This document shows, in pieces, positions 12,215 through 22,775 of a stretch of DNA of 64,000 nt. Position 1 is the first letter of the stretch; each line of letters starts with the position of its first letter. Location: contig NC_073302.1 of the NCBI RefSeq assembly GCF_027595985.1, forward strand, positions 18,167,311-18,231,310. Direction: 5' to 3'. Both the position numbers and the translations under genes were made by a program. The DNA is from Sorex araneus (taxonomy: Eukaryota > Chordata > Mammalia > Eulipotyphla > Soricidae). The notes beneath the pieces are model-generated. The model saw only the letters and a program-made list of their open reading frames with translations. It had not been told where the DNA came from and did not search any database.

Positions 12215-12445
12215 GTAGTTATCATGAACACTTGCTTCATAAACATTACCACAAGGGTAAATAGACACCAGATATTTAGCTCATTTAATTCTAGCAATAA
12301 CCTTATGAGGTGGCAACTTTTATCTCCATTTCACACAGGGAAAAACTAAATTTTTTTTTTGGGGGGGGAAACTAAATCTTAAGTCAATTAGATAACTCTC
12401 AAAAGATCACACTAGATTAAAAATGGGATCCAATAGGCAGATTAA
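12215..12445 (+). mobile_element. MIR-like SINE
   Basis: 'accttatgaggtggcaactt' and 'ctccatttcacacagggaaa' followed by a T/G run and a repeated 'aaactaaatct' match the core of the ancient MIR family. Confidence 0.5.
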
Positions 12446-12654
12446 ACAACCAAAATTTGGGTCTAAGCTGCAGGTTCATTTGATGAACTGGAGGACTGAC
12501 TATTTCTTACTTTTGACAAAGGTGGGGGGCAAGAATGTGTTGAAAATATACTGAAAATAGCATTTAAAATGTTAAGTACAACTGGAAGTCACATTCATTT
12601 AGTCCCTGAAAATTAAGCCTTCCCAGACACTCCCTGAAACCACCTACTTAAGGG

Positions 12655-12812
12655 TTTGTACAGGGGCAGAGGGCACTTTCTTTGCACGTGGCTGATTCCA
12701 TTTAAATCCCTGGAATCCCGTATGGTTCCTCAAGCCTACCAGGATTTATACCTAGAAGAGCCAGAAGTAAGCCCTGAGCACAGCTAGATGTGGACTGAAA
12801 ACAAATAAAGGA
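12655..12812 (+). mobile_element. SOR SINE, diverged, seeding a purine tract
   Basis: 'aggatttatacctagaagag', 'agccctgagcacagctagat' and an A-rich end that runs directly into the GGAA/GAAA repeat. Confidence 0.6.
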
Positions 12813-12839
12813 AGGAAGGAGGCAAGGAAGAAGGAGGAG

Positions 12840-12910
<71 letters not shown>

Positions 12911-13207
12911 AGGAAGGAAGGAAGGAAGGAAGGAAGGAAGGAAGGAAGGAAGGAAGGAAGGAAGGAAGGGAAAGAAAGAAGGAGGGAGGGAGGAAGAGGG
13001 AAGGAAGGGAAGGAGGGAAGGAAGGGAAGGTGAGGGAGGGAAGTGGAGAAGAAGGGAGGGAAGGAGAGGGAAAAGGAGAAAAGAAGGAAGGAGAAAGAAA
13101 AGGAGGGAAGGAAGGAGGGAAGAAAGAAGGAAAGAAGGGAGGGAGGAAGAAACGGAGGGAGGAAGGGAAGAAGGGACAGAGGAAGGAAGGGAGGAAAGAA
13201 GGAGAAA
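12813..13207. repeat. (GAAA)n/(GGAA)n purine tract
   Basis: About 395 bases almost entirely A and G on the plus strand: a pure (GAAA)n core at 12,841-12,910, then (GGAA)n, then degenerate GGAGGAA units. Open frames on both strands here are artefacts of the repeat. Confidence 0.95.
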
Positions 13208-14125
13208 ACAGCTTTTTAAGAACATGTACTCATCTTTTTGTCAGCTTTTGTATGTGTAAAATAGAGATAATTTTTAGGAATTATTTTTGTAGGAGATTTA
13301 CTGCTTATTGGATTCAACTTCATGATCCCACTGATATTCTGATTCTAGAGTCTAAAATTCTTTTCCACACCAATGTGCACATGCAAGAGTTCTTTCAGTT
13401 CCGCAAGAGACAAAAACAACACCTCTACATAGTGAAGCATACAAGCTATTATATATTTTCATAATATAGAACTTTAAGGTATAATAATCAACAGTGGCAA
13501 AATATTTCTGTCTTTGACATTATTTTTTTTTTGTGAGATCCAACCTGTAATTGAGACCAGAGAAAACAGTATGGAAAAACAAATCCACAAGAACAGGATA
13601 AAAATATCATGAACAGCAAAATATGTCTGAGTATTTAAAACCGTATAGAAAAAAATAAATTAGATGGACAATTGTGTAAATATAAATTAAAAAGATGACA
13701 TTCTTAATAAATAAAGTTTACTATTTACATTTTTATATATTGCTGAAAGACTTAACTTAGATCCATAAAAACACATAAACAGGAAAAAAATCCAAAACAG
13801 GAGCAGCAAATTTATGCGCGTGAGGTACAGAAAAAAAAGGATTGAAATTGTATTTTGGTTTTGGTGTTTATATTGTTTTCATTCTCTTTTTCTTTCTTTT
13901 ATATAGTAGGCCATTAGGATTCTCATGAGGACAGATTTTTAAGCACTTCAATGAATAGTTATTATTTTTTGGTAGTTTCCAGAAGGTGCCAAACAGATTT
14001 CAACATCATAATAATTCAAGGATACCCATAATAATTATTACAATAATAAAAAGGTATAATATGTTACATAAATATGGAAGAACAGTTTGTAATATGAATA
14101 CATTTTCTCTAGACGAGATCACAGT

Positions 14126-14131
14126 TTTATT
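14126..14131 (-). terminator. Candidate distal PAPPA polyadenylation signal
   Basis: The minus strand reads AATAAA here, followed by TGTGATCTCGTCT, a GT/CT-rich stretch of the sort found near cleavage sites. It is the last such hexamer before an AT-rich region and the purine tract. Several upstream hexamers could serve instead, so the choice is tentative. Confidence 0.3.
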
Positions 14132-14149
14132 TTGTAAATATTACATTTA

Positions 14150-14225
14150 AGTATATATATACACACATATATGTACAACTATATATACATGTGCATATAT
14201 ATGTAAATTTATATTTATATAATAT
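14150..14225. repeat. AT-rich (TA/CA) tract
   Basis: Imperfect TATATA and ACACAT runs, close to the inferred 3' end of the PAPPA transcript. Confidence 0.8.
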
Positions 14226-14789
14226 CTTTATATAGACATATATCTGTGGACAGGTTATGGATTATAGAGACCCAAGAAAGCAACTCGATAATTGTTCAAA
14301 ATCTCCTCACTGACTGCTGGTGTAGAGTTTAAGCCCCTAGTCGTTTGTACTCAGAATGTCTTATTTTCTTTTAATGAAACACTTGATGTGGGCTTTTCAG
14401 CCTGAGAAAAAGAGATTTAGGATCTCCCTTCTTCTACAAAGAAGTTGGAAATTGCCCAAAGTCTTAAAGAAACAACAGTAAACTCACTTTTACGCTGTAT
14501 GAAGTGGTTGGCTTTTAATCTAATCAGGGAACTTGTAAAGGCCAGAATAAAGAGGAAAGATCTAATTTACCTCAGAGTGAAATATTCTCGCAACTGCAAA
14601 CCTCTCTCTTAAGGTAAATTATAATCTAGGAGCTCCAGCCTGATTCCTTGAAGTTTCAAATGAGTATTCCTTGCCTTTCTTATATAGCGAATGGGCCCGT
14701 GCATTCCCGAAAGTAATTCCTGAACCTACCCAGCCTCTGTTCTCACAGTTCCCCATAGCCCACTGAAAAACCTCAGTGCCTCGCAATTT

Positions 14790-14950
14790 TCTTGCACTCC
14801 CGCTGTGAGGTAGGTAAGTAGAAGTATCCCCAAGTTGCAGCTAGAGAAACTGAGGCCAACTGGAGAGGCAATATGATGACAGATTTGAGCTAGAGAGCAA
14901 ATGGTTGCCTGGGGCAAGAATTCCCCATTCTGACTCTGAGACCAAAGTTC
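14790..14950 (+). mobile_element. MIR-like SINE in the probable 3' UTR
   Basis: 'gctagagaaactgaggccaa' and the following 'tgatgacagatttgagct' resemble the MIR core. Diverged. Confidence 0.45.
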
Positions 14951-15670
14951 TTCCCTCGGCTTGTAGACATTTCTCTTAAAATGATCAAATGATTGGCATA
15001 GATTTGGCAACACTTGATTAAGTGAAAAGAATAGGCTTTTATTAATCTGCTATTTCATTTTTAATGTGTGCTGTTTGCTTGCTTGATTTAGTCTTGTTTC
15101 TCAGAAAGCCGTGGAATTTACCTGTCTGTTCCTGTAGCAGCGTTGTAGGAAAGTGGAGAGTGCAGTGTGATTCTAAGTGCAGTCTTCATAAAGCCCAGTG
15201 CTCTACCAGTAAATACAAACATTTCATCATGTGAAAAGCACAATACAGTATGTCCCCTTATTATTTGGTTGAACCAATTTCCAGCCCTCCCGATTCTCTA
15301 CTACCACTGATGGCCACCAAACAAATAGAAAAGTGTTCCCCAACCACAGCTACAAACCCAGGGGAAGATGCCGTAGTTCCCAGACCTACCACAATCTACA
15401 GAAAATAACAGCGTTATAAAATACCACTCCATCTCTCCTTCAAGGGAAATCTTTATGCTTTCTACCTACTCAGTCTGAGAAGAAATGATTTCCTCTTGGA
15501 AGCACAAAAATAGTATTTTTTTCTTTGTAACATGCATTTTTATTTTCTCTTTATCTCCTTGTCTTCTATTTATCTCTATCTGTACAGTTCTGTCACCTTC
15601 AATATTTTTATTTTTCCACTTGAAGTAGTTCCAGAAAAAAAATAATCTTAAAACTTTTAAGTTGAATTTA

Positions 15671-15781
15671 TGGTTTCCTTCCTTCCTTCCTTCCTTCCTT
15701 CCTTCCTTCCTTCCTTCCTTCCTTCCTTCCTTCCTTCCTTCCTTCCTTCCTTCCTTCCTTCTTTCCTTCCTCCTTCTTTCT
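15671..15781. repeat. (TTCC)n microsatellite in the probable 3' UTR
   Basis: About 22 TTCC units, imperfect at the right end. In the PAPPA transcript it would read as a GGAA purine tract. Confidence 0.95.
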
Positions 15782-18142
15782 AAACACAGGTAAGACCTAT
15801 AACAAGTTGACAGTTACAACCAAGTTAAATCAAACCTGGATGGGAGGTAGCTGCCTCAAAGAATTATTTTTAATAAATAACATCTAAGCATTGTGGGCCA
15901 AAGTGTGAATATGACCAAGAGAACTATGTAAGCCATGAGTCAACATGCTGAAGTCAGGATTAGCTACCCTCCATCTCCAAAGCCATACTCCTTATGCCCA
16001 ATACTAGTCTCTCAGAATCAAAGGGTAATGTACATTCTCTGGTAGGGAGTTATGGTTGTAGCTTGGAAAGGCTTTCTAAGAGAACTGTCCAACTCATCTT
16101 TACTTTTGTGCAGCTAGTAGGCTAATATGTGGTCATCCAGACCCTACAAGTGTTTAGAGTCCCTGAGCTTCTCCTAGATAACAGAGCTTCAGAGTTGCCT
16201 CCTATGACTAGTTCATTATCATGAGTAGGAGATGATTGAAGGAATGAGACAATAAGTTTATTCCCAGAAAGAAAACAAAACTAGGAATCAGTGCACTGCA
16301 CAAAAGGAGCTGATGTTCTTCCACGATGGTCTGAAAAGGGTTTAAGTACACCTTCCATATGGGCAGGAAGCTGGACATCAATTAATCTATCTTTCCTCAG
16401 ATCCTTGGAAAAGATGAATTTGTGAGCCAACAGGTTAGCATGATGGTACAGAGGACGTTGGGTGGATCTTTGCTCTTAAAAGCTCAACTCAATCTGAGAA
16501 TCTCATGACCAGTCAACCTCCAAGAAACTTTGCTCATTTGGAGAGACCTGATTTAGGCAAGGCTGTTAATGAAGGAGGAAAAACATGGTCATTGGTCTTA
16601 GGGAAATTGGAGTTCCATGGTCCTTGCAAGACAAGCACTAGTAATGTCATCTTTGGATATTCGAGGCTTTTAACAAAAAAGTAACTACCGGTGTTGTAAA
16701 ACAACTAGGGGGCAACACCATTGCCTTTTTTAGTTTGTACCTTCTAAAGCTAATTCCAAACAGACTGGTAACTCAGCTAGGGAAGGATAGGGGCTGTCAG
16801 AGTGGCAAGAGTTCTAACATCCTGGAGAGGGATACAGAATCAAATTGATTCTATTTTTCATTTTTATTGTTTTGGCTAAGATTGACCCTGGTAATTATAG
16901 AGAAGTGCCTAAATATAAGCGAGATGTGGGTGAACTTTTTTAAGAACATGTAAAGAATTTGAACCTGATTTTGATAATGATGACAGCCTCCTCATTCTGG
17001 AACTCAGTCTCAGTTTATAACTGGTAAAAGTGAAATCAACAACAACAACAACTACTAACTAAGCTTGTGGGCACAAGTGCCAAGAGCACCTTGCTGTATT
17101 TCTTGATGTAACAGACCAGAGATAGGTAAAAGATATCTTTCCAAGGGTTGTTCATCAGGAGTGATAATCATAAGATTTTTAAAGTTATTTCTGGTCTTCA
17201 TAGGAGAAAGAGTTCTGACAGACCAACAATTTGTTTTGGATGTAAGAATCAGGAGTCAACACTCTTGTCTGATGTTCACCATTTCTAGGTTATTTTAGTT
17301 TTTGTTGGCTTTCTTCATTAAATTGAGACAACGTGATTTAAAGTAATCTTATGCATCTTGTTTAGACACAGTTCCTTCCATCTTTCACTTTCTCAGGTCT
17401 AGGTGTCAGAAAATATGTCAAACCAAACTATTTCCTTTGACTCATTTGGCCTTCATTTTCTTCCCATATTAATTGAAAGGACAGGTATCTGGCTGAAAAG
17501 AGGCCAAGAGGACTCAAAAAGGTAGGGGTTTCCACGTGTATTTTAGCCATTTCCTCTTAACCTTTGGAGGCTGAACATGGGAGAGAGGGAAGGGCTGCTT
17601 CACCACTGGTGTGGAAGTACCAGCAGCTGGAAGACTGTCGGGAAAGCATGATGAACACCTTGGGTTGCTGGGGGGGGACTGAGGCTCTGAACTCTTTGGC
17701 TTTCTTCAGATGGCCCTTTAAGATGCAGGCTAGAATGATCCCATCCAAGATGCTTTTCTGTACCAGAATGATAGCTACCCAGGGCAACAGTGAGGTCCCC
17801 TTAGGACCAAAGCATCCTCCAGCCTGGAGGGCTCAAAGGCTTACACCAGCACAACATTGCAAGAATCCCTGCAATCTAAACCATCTCCAAGAGGGCTCCA
17901 ACATCGTAGAAATTTAACACTGTTCCACTTGATTATAAAATCTAACACTGGCTTCGACATTCTGAATTCTCAGTGAAGATTCCAGCATCTCAAATCCCTC
18001 CACTCTTTTCCATGATGAGAAGCCCACCCATGGGGGACTGAAGTTCTCACCATGACGGTCAACGAGAATTTTCCTCTGGCAGAAGGGCTAAGAAGTGAGG
18101 AGCTATGGAAATAATGTGGGTCACTTTTAAGGCAGACTGTTC

Positions 18143-18144
18143 TG

Positions 18145-18181
<37 letters not shown>
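18143..18181. repeat. (GT)n microsatellite in the probable 3' UTR
   Basis: About 19 GT units, read as (AC)n in the PAPPA direction. Confidence 0.95.
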
Positions 18182-18182
<1 letters not shown>

Positions 18183-19094
18183 TGAGAGGGGGGACGGAGG
18201 GGGTTCCTAACCTAGTCCTACCATCTTGGGGTATTCAATGTATAGGATAGAGCAGCAGGAAAAGTAGCAGCAAATGTGGTCCCAAGGCAAAATTTGGGGA
18301 ACGGGTGGGTTCTGGAGGAATATTATGGCCTCAAGCCTCAAGCAGAGGGCTGGTATAATACCTTGACATTGCAATCGCACTGCTTCCAGCTTGGCCTCAA
18401 ACCCTGGAGGTGGGAATGAAACCCCCCTGATGGCAGCAGAATAACTGAGGGACTTCGCATACTTTGTGTTCTTGACTTTTTCATGGGTCCTACTTCCCTA
18501 GAAGGGAGGCAATCAGAGACCATTTCACTTCCAGTCCCAAAGGACTGTAAAATTATGCCCTGCATAACCCAAGCCTCAAGGTGTGAGCTATCTTGGCATC
18601 TCAACACTTGGTCTTAGTTTCTGCAATTCTCTTTCTCCCAAGGACAGTGTTGGCTAGGAGCTGGGGAAAGGAAATATTGAGTTTGTTCCAGTCTCTCTCT
18701 GCTCAGTCTCCAAAACTGCCCTTACACAGATGCTTGTATGGGTGCATGCATGTATACTAACCACAGATGTGCACACCCCTAGATACAGAATATGTTTCTC
18801 ACTGTGGTCGTGTGACAAATGGTTAGAATTTTAGGAGGCTCTGGGACTGCATGCTGTATCTGCAATCCATATAAGACTCTGGGACAGGATTCCATTCCAT
18901 CATTCAACATGGTGAGATTTGTTTCATGCGCCCCCGCTATGCGTCCTTCCTGGGTGAAATTAAAGGCAGACCGGTTGGGTGCTAAGGATCCCTGGTGTGG
19001 AGAGGCCATTCCATTGAGCAGCTGACGGTAAAATCAATACCAAAGGGATGCGGGTCCTGGTGTTGGGCATTCTTCTACAGCTCCTTGTACTTCC

Positions 19095-19202
19095 TTAGCC
19101 ATGGCTGTACCCACGTAGGTCTTTCCGGCTGTGTTCTTGGGCCTGGGGGTCCCGACAAGCACAGTCACCTTGTAGGTCACAGGACATAGGGAAAGGGGTG
19201 AC
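19095..19202 (-). CDS. PAPPA: PAPPA terminal coding exon with stop (human exon 22 equivalent)
   Basis: After acceptor atag ending at 19203, 35 codons encode VTPFPMSCDLQGDCACRDPQ and AQEHSRKDLRGYSHG, followed by TAA at 19097-19095. Apart from possible single differences this is the C-terminus I recall for human PAPP-A, including the final RKDLRGYSHG. The segment has three cysteines and a basic tail and does not form a complete module. It joins in phase 0 to the LNR3 exon across the largest intron seen here (11.2 kb). The stop and tail length fit an intact full-length protein. Confidence 0.96.
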   Translation of the reverse strand, partial: VTPFPMSCDLQGDCACRDPQAQEHSRKDLRGYSHG

Positions 19203-19299
19203 CTATGGAGGAAAAGAGAGGAAAGGTGAGCTAGGTACTTAGGTCTGGAGCAGTACTTTCAGAGAGGCTAAACTCAACAGGGTCAGATTTTTGTATTGT

Positions 19300-19640
19300 G
19301 GGTGTGAAACAACAGATTCAAGTTCAAGTCACGGCTTTGCTTCTTGTTAGTCCTAGAGTAACTTTTATCAAGATAACTAAAGCAATTTTCATAGTATCTT
19401 TCTTTTCCGGGCAGCATTTATTATGGGTCAAACATCATGCTAAACATTTTCTAAAAAGGAAAGTACTACTGACTTCTCTGACAACTGTGTACACATAATC
19501 AGTAATAAAATGATTCTCTTTTGTATATATGAGGAGACAGATCCAGAAGGGTGCAAGCATTTGCCTAAAGTAATACAACAAACCTAGTATTCATATTAGG
19601 ACGACTAACCTCTCTCTGAGTCTCAGACTCTAATCCCTGT
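19300..19640 (+). mobile_element. MIR-like SINE next to the last exon
   Basis: 'aagttcaagtcacggctttg', 'ttattatgggtcaaacatca' and 'tgaggagacagatccagaag' appear in MIR order, about 100 bp upstream (in gene direction) of the terminal exon. Confidence 0.55.
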
Positions 19641-20182
19641 ATTAGGAGTATAAGAATCACCTTACACTATGAACAGTCAAGATGGAAAAAAGATTATGGT
19701 TAAAGTGATGTCAAGGACTAGTTATGGTTAAAGTGATGTCAAGGACTACCCCAGGACTAGTTATAAGAACTGTAACATGGACCAGCTAACTCATAAGACT
19801 GCTGTGGTGATAAAATGCATACAAGATGTGAATGTATCTTTTAAGAAAACATAACTCTGCACATAATTGGCCACTGAGATTTGAAGTCACTGATGAGAAT
19901 ACAAAAGCATAATGCAGAAAGCCAAGGGCACTTTCTAGGGGAGTCCAAAAATCCTAGTAGGAATATTCCATATGCAAGTTTTGCACAAAATTCGGTTGAG
20001 GATTTCTGGAGACTTGAATTTTTAGCACCAAAAACATGCAAAGCTGTAGAACATTAAAATTTTGATACATGCGTAGAAAATACGGGAAAAGGGGAAATAA
20101 AAATAAAAAACAGGTGGAAAAATGGGAGGGGGCGGTGATGAGAGAGCTGGATCTGGTGCCTAGTCCATCCCTTCACATGCTG

Positions 20183-20190
20183 TGACGTCA
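20183..20190 (+). promoter_or_regulatory. Full palindromic CRE
   Basis: TGACGTCA, the full cAMP response element, occurs in unique non-repeat sequence of the last intron. An octamer motif lies 160 bp further right. CREs are depleted in mammalian DNA because of the CpG, so an intact one in an intron is mildly notable. Confidence 0.35.
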
Positions 20191-20348
20191 GGCTGGCTAT
20201 CCTTTCAAGAGACTGACAAAAGGATCCCAGAAAAGCACATGTCTTCTCAGGGAACAAATACTCTGTCTTTCCAAAGAGCACAGTGCAATTCCTGCTTGAG
20301 CCCCAGCCCGGGCAAATGCAAGTGGATTTCACCTCATTGCATCATGAC

Positions 20349-20356
20349 ATTTGCAT
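20349..20356 (+). promoter_or_regulatory. POU octamer motif
   Basis: ATTTGCAT, a perfect octamer, within the same repeat-poor block as the CRE at 20,183. Confidence 0.3.
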
Positions 20357-21109
20357 ATAATTTTCCCCAGAGGATCCCCCATCTGCGCAGATAGATTTAA
20401 TGACCTCATTCGCCTCCTGCCTCGGCAAGGTCTCCAAGTGCTCACAGAGTCTCAGAGAGTATCTCTGTCTTTCGAGCTGTGGACTCACTTCTTTATATCT
20501 AACACTGCTTCTCTTTGCCTCTGTAATCCCTCCCCCCACCTTTGTCCCCTTCCCCTTTTCTCTCTTACCCTCTCTCATTATTTACTTTTATCCTCTCATT
20601 TTTCCTCTCTCTTTCCTTCCCTTTCTGCCTTTTTGCCAATCCTTTAATGCAATTTTGCAGCCATTTAAGATGTAGGAATAAACAGGAGCTTTAAGACAGG
20701 CCCCACTTCTCTCTTAAAATGTGACTTTGAGCGTGTGACTTACAATTATTTTTTAAGCTTTAACTCATTAATTAAATGGAAATAATCAAAGCACATGCCT
20801 CCTGAGGTTGTGACAAGAGAGAAGTAAAAGAACTGATGAAAAAAAAAAACAAGAGCACACAGTAACGGACATATTCAGCACTCAAGCATATGTATTTTAA
20901 TTTATCAGTCATCATCTATCATCTGTCAGTCAATCTGGTCTATAAGTTATTTTCAGTTTGTTGGTTTATCTTTTCATCTACCTGTCTACCTATATCTCTA
21001 TTCCTTCACCAAGTGAGGCAGGAGCTGCAGGTCTTATTTGTTCTTGCTTTCTTATGGTCTAAGTCACAGTATGAATGAAGGGCTATTAATTTTTTTAAAA
21101 TTTATTTAG

Positions 21110-21249
21110 TATTTTGGCCACACCTGGTGGTGCTAGGGGTTACTCTTGGCTCTGTACTCAGGAATTACTCCTAGTGGTGCTGAGGGGTGCCAGGAATTGA
21201 ACCCAAGTCAACTGTGTGCAAGGCAAGCCATACCTTCTCTCTGGCCCCT
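21110..21249 (-). mobile_element. SOR SINE, short type
   Basis: Antisense: 'tactcaggaattactcctag', 'ccaggaattgaacccaagtc', 'gtgcaaggcaagccatacct'. Confidence 0.75.
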
Positions 21250-21351
21250 ACATTTTTATGACTTTTTGCTTATAGCTAACACATTTCTTGATTTTTTTCT
21301 CCCATAACTCATTAAGGCTTGATGGCTGTGGTAAGTATGCTCACAGTCCAT

Positions 21352-21498
21352 TCTCTGTCTGTCTTTCTCTCTCCTCTCTGTCTCTCTCTGTCTCTCTGTC
21401 TCTTTGTCTCTCTGTCTCTGTTTCTGTTTCTGTCTCTGTCTCTGTCTCTGTCTTTGTCTCTGTCTCTCTGTCTCTCTGTCTCTCTCTCTCTCTCTCCC
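21352..21498. repeat. (TCTG/TCTC)n tract
   Basis: Interrupted CTGTCT and CTCT units. The SLSLS-type open frames here are repeat artefacts. Confidence 0.9.
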
Positions 21499-21849
21499 TT
21501 TGTTCAGGACATCAGGACATTTATTTTTCAGCCTCTGTGACCTCATGATTCCATGGAGGCTGTGTCGTGAATCTAGAATGTTCTTCTGCTAACTCTTTAC
21601 ATCCCAAAAAAGTAAACCCAGCTGTGTTTGCTGACCCCTTGCTAGGACTTTGGGAGGTAGACACATCTGGTTTCAGGGAGGCATGGGCTCCGCAGAGACA
21701 TGGTGTGATTTCTGGCAAATTCTTATAGTCTATACCCCCTTATTTAAGTCCAGGGCGCCATCCAGCTCTCACAGGACCCAATAGAGATTCCATGAATCAA
21801 TGCTGACTACAAACCAGCCTGTAGGGTTGCTGGGTTCCCTCTAGCTCCA

Positions 21850-22022
21850 CTTTTTTTTCTTTTTGGGTCACACCCAGCGACGCACAGGGGTTATTCCTGG
21901 CTCTGCATTCAGGAATTACTCCTAATGGTGCTCAGTGGACCATATGAGATGCTGGGAATCAAACCCAGGTCGGTCATATGCAAGACAAATGCCCTATCTG
22001 CTGCGCTATTGCTCCAGCCCCA
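21850..22022 (-). mobile_element. SOR SINE, short type
   Basis: Antisense copy, well kept: 'gggtcacacccagcgacgca', 'ttcaggaattactcctaatg', 'gctgcgctattgctccagcc'. Confidence 0.88.
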
Positions 22023-22414
22023 GCCCCACTTCTTAATTTCTGTGAACTGACTGTTCTAATCTGCCAATGTCTACTCTGGTCACCAACTTCCTTTCTGGCC
22101 AATGACTGAAATGAGGAGGCTAATCCCATTTTTAGGTATTTCTAGGTCAGACCTGGAAGAGATGGGGGGGAGAGGTCTGTTTCTGCAGATTCATGGCTGT
22201 GAATACTGCCTCACACACCCACTAGCACTTCCTGGGGGGTCTTCTTGTGCTAGATTATTTATAAAGAATAGCTCACAGAGTGTACACAATCTTATTGGGT
22301 AATCTCTATAAGCATCCGGGTGAGAAAACAAGAGGCTTTGAAATATTGCAAAGAACCAACTTGCTTAGCTTAACCACTGGTTAAGAGAGGCTAATGATGT
22401 ATTCTACATCCCTT

Positions 22415-22578
22415 CTTTTTTTTTCTTTTTTTGGGCCACCACCGGCAATGCACAGAGGTTACTCCTGTATCTTCACTCAGGAATTATTCCTGGTGGTGCT
22501 CGGGGGACTATATAGGATGCTTGGGATTGAACCCGAGTCAGCCGTGTTCCCTACCCGCTGTACTATCACTCAGCCTTC
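22415..22578 (-). mobile_element. SOR SINE, short type
   Basis: Antisense: T-rich start, 'cactcaggaattattcctgg', 'ctacccgctgtactatcact'. Confidence 0.8.
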
Positions 22579-22599
22579 TAATTCCATTCTAGAACCAGA

Positions 22600-22775
22600 G
22601 TCTCAAGACTGAAAGATGGCTCGAAAGACTGAAGTGCATTTGCATGTAAAAATCCTGGGTTTGATCCCCAGCACTGTCGGGTCCTTTGAGCACCATCAAA
22701 AGCAAGGACTGGGCTGATTATAGGCCCTGAGCACTGCTGGCTGTGACCCTCAAAGACAGCACAACAAAACCCAAC
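22600..22775 (+). mobile_element. SOR-related SINE, old
   Basis: 'gggtttgatccccagcactg', 'gccctgagcactgctggctg' and an AACAAAACCC end. It sits head to head with the copy on its left. Confidence 0.6.

Larger units (their letters stand above)
1..14099. other. Intergenic region downstream of PAPPA
   Basis: No exon with homology I recognise is present on either strand. The stretches 1-400, 1,330-2,830, 4,180-6,180, 10,000-10,480, 10,650-11,590 and 13,210-14,100 look like unique AT-rich sequence with nothing I can name. The rest is L1, SOR, MIR and microsatellite sequence listed separately. In human the next gene beyond PAPPA is ASTN2, convergent with it. Its 3' end would be expected to the left on the plus strand, but I see no ASTN2 exon here. 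Confidence 0.6.
14100..19094 (-). other. PAPPA: Probable PAPPA 3' UTR
   Basis: Human PAPPA mRNA has a 3' UTR of several kilobases, and this 5 kb directly after the stop is unusual for the window in having no recognisable SOR or L1 insertion. It holds one MIR-like stretch near 14,790-14,950, a (GT)n at 18,143-18,181 and a (TTCC)n at 15,671-15,781. Minus-strand AATAAA hexamers occur at 16,868-16,863, 16,262-16,257, 15,612-15,607, 15,543-15,538, 15,043-15,038 and 14,131-14,126. The last is followed by a GT-rich stretch and is a reasonable distal poly(A) site. The left border is inferred, not seen. Confidence 0.5.

Noticed and set aside
12752-13464. Open frames of 157 and 144 codons on opposite strands
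   Set aside because: Both are generated by the GAAA/GGAA tract (Ser-Leu-Pro and Lys-Glu-Gly runs). No gene structure.
1-14099. 3' end of ASTN2, the expected convergent neighbour
   Set aside because: No plus-strand exon or coding homology was found. In human the two genes are separated by more than 20 kb, so it may simply lie outside.
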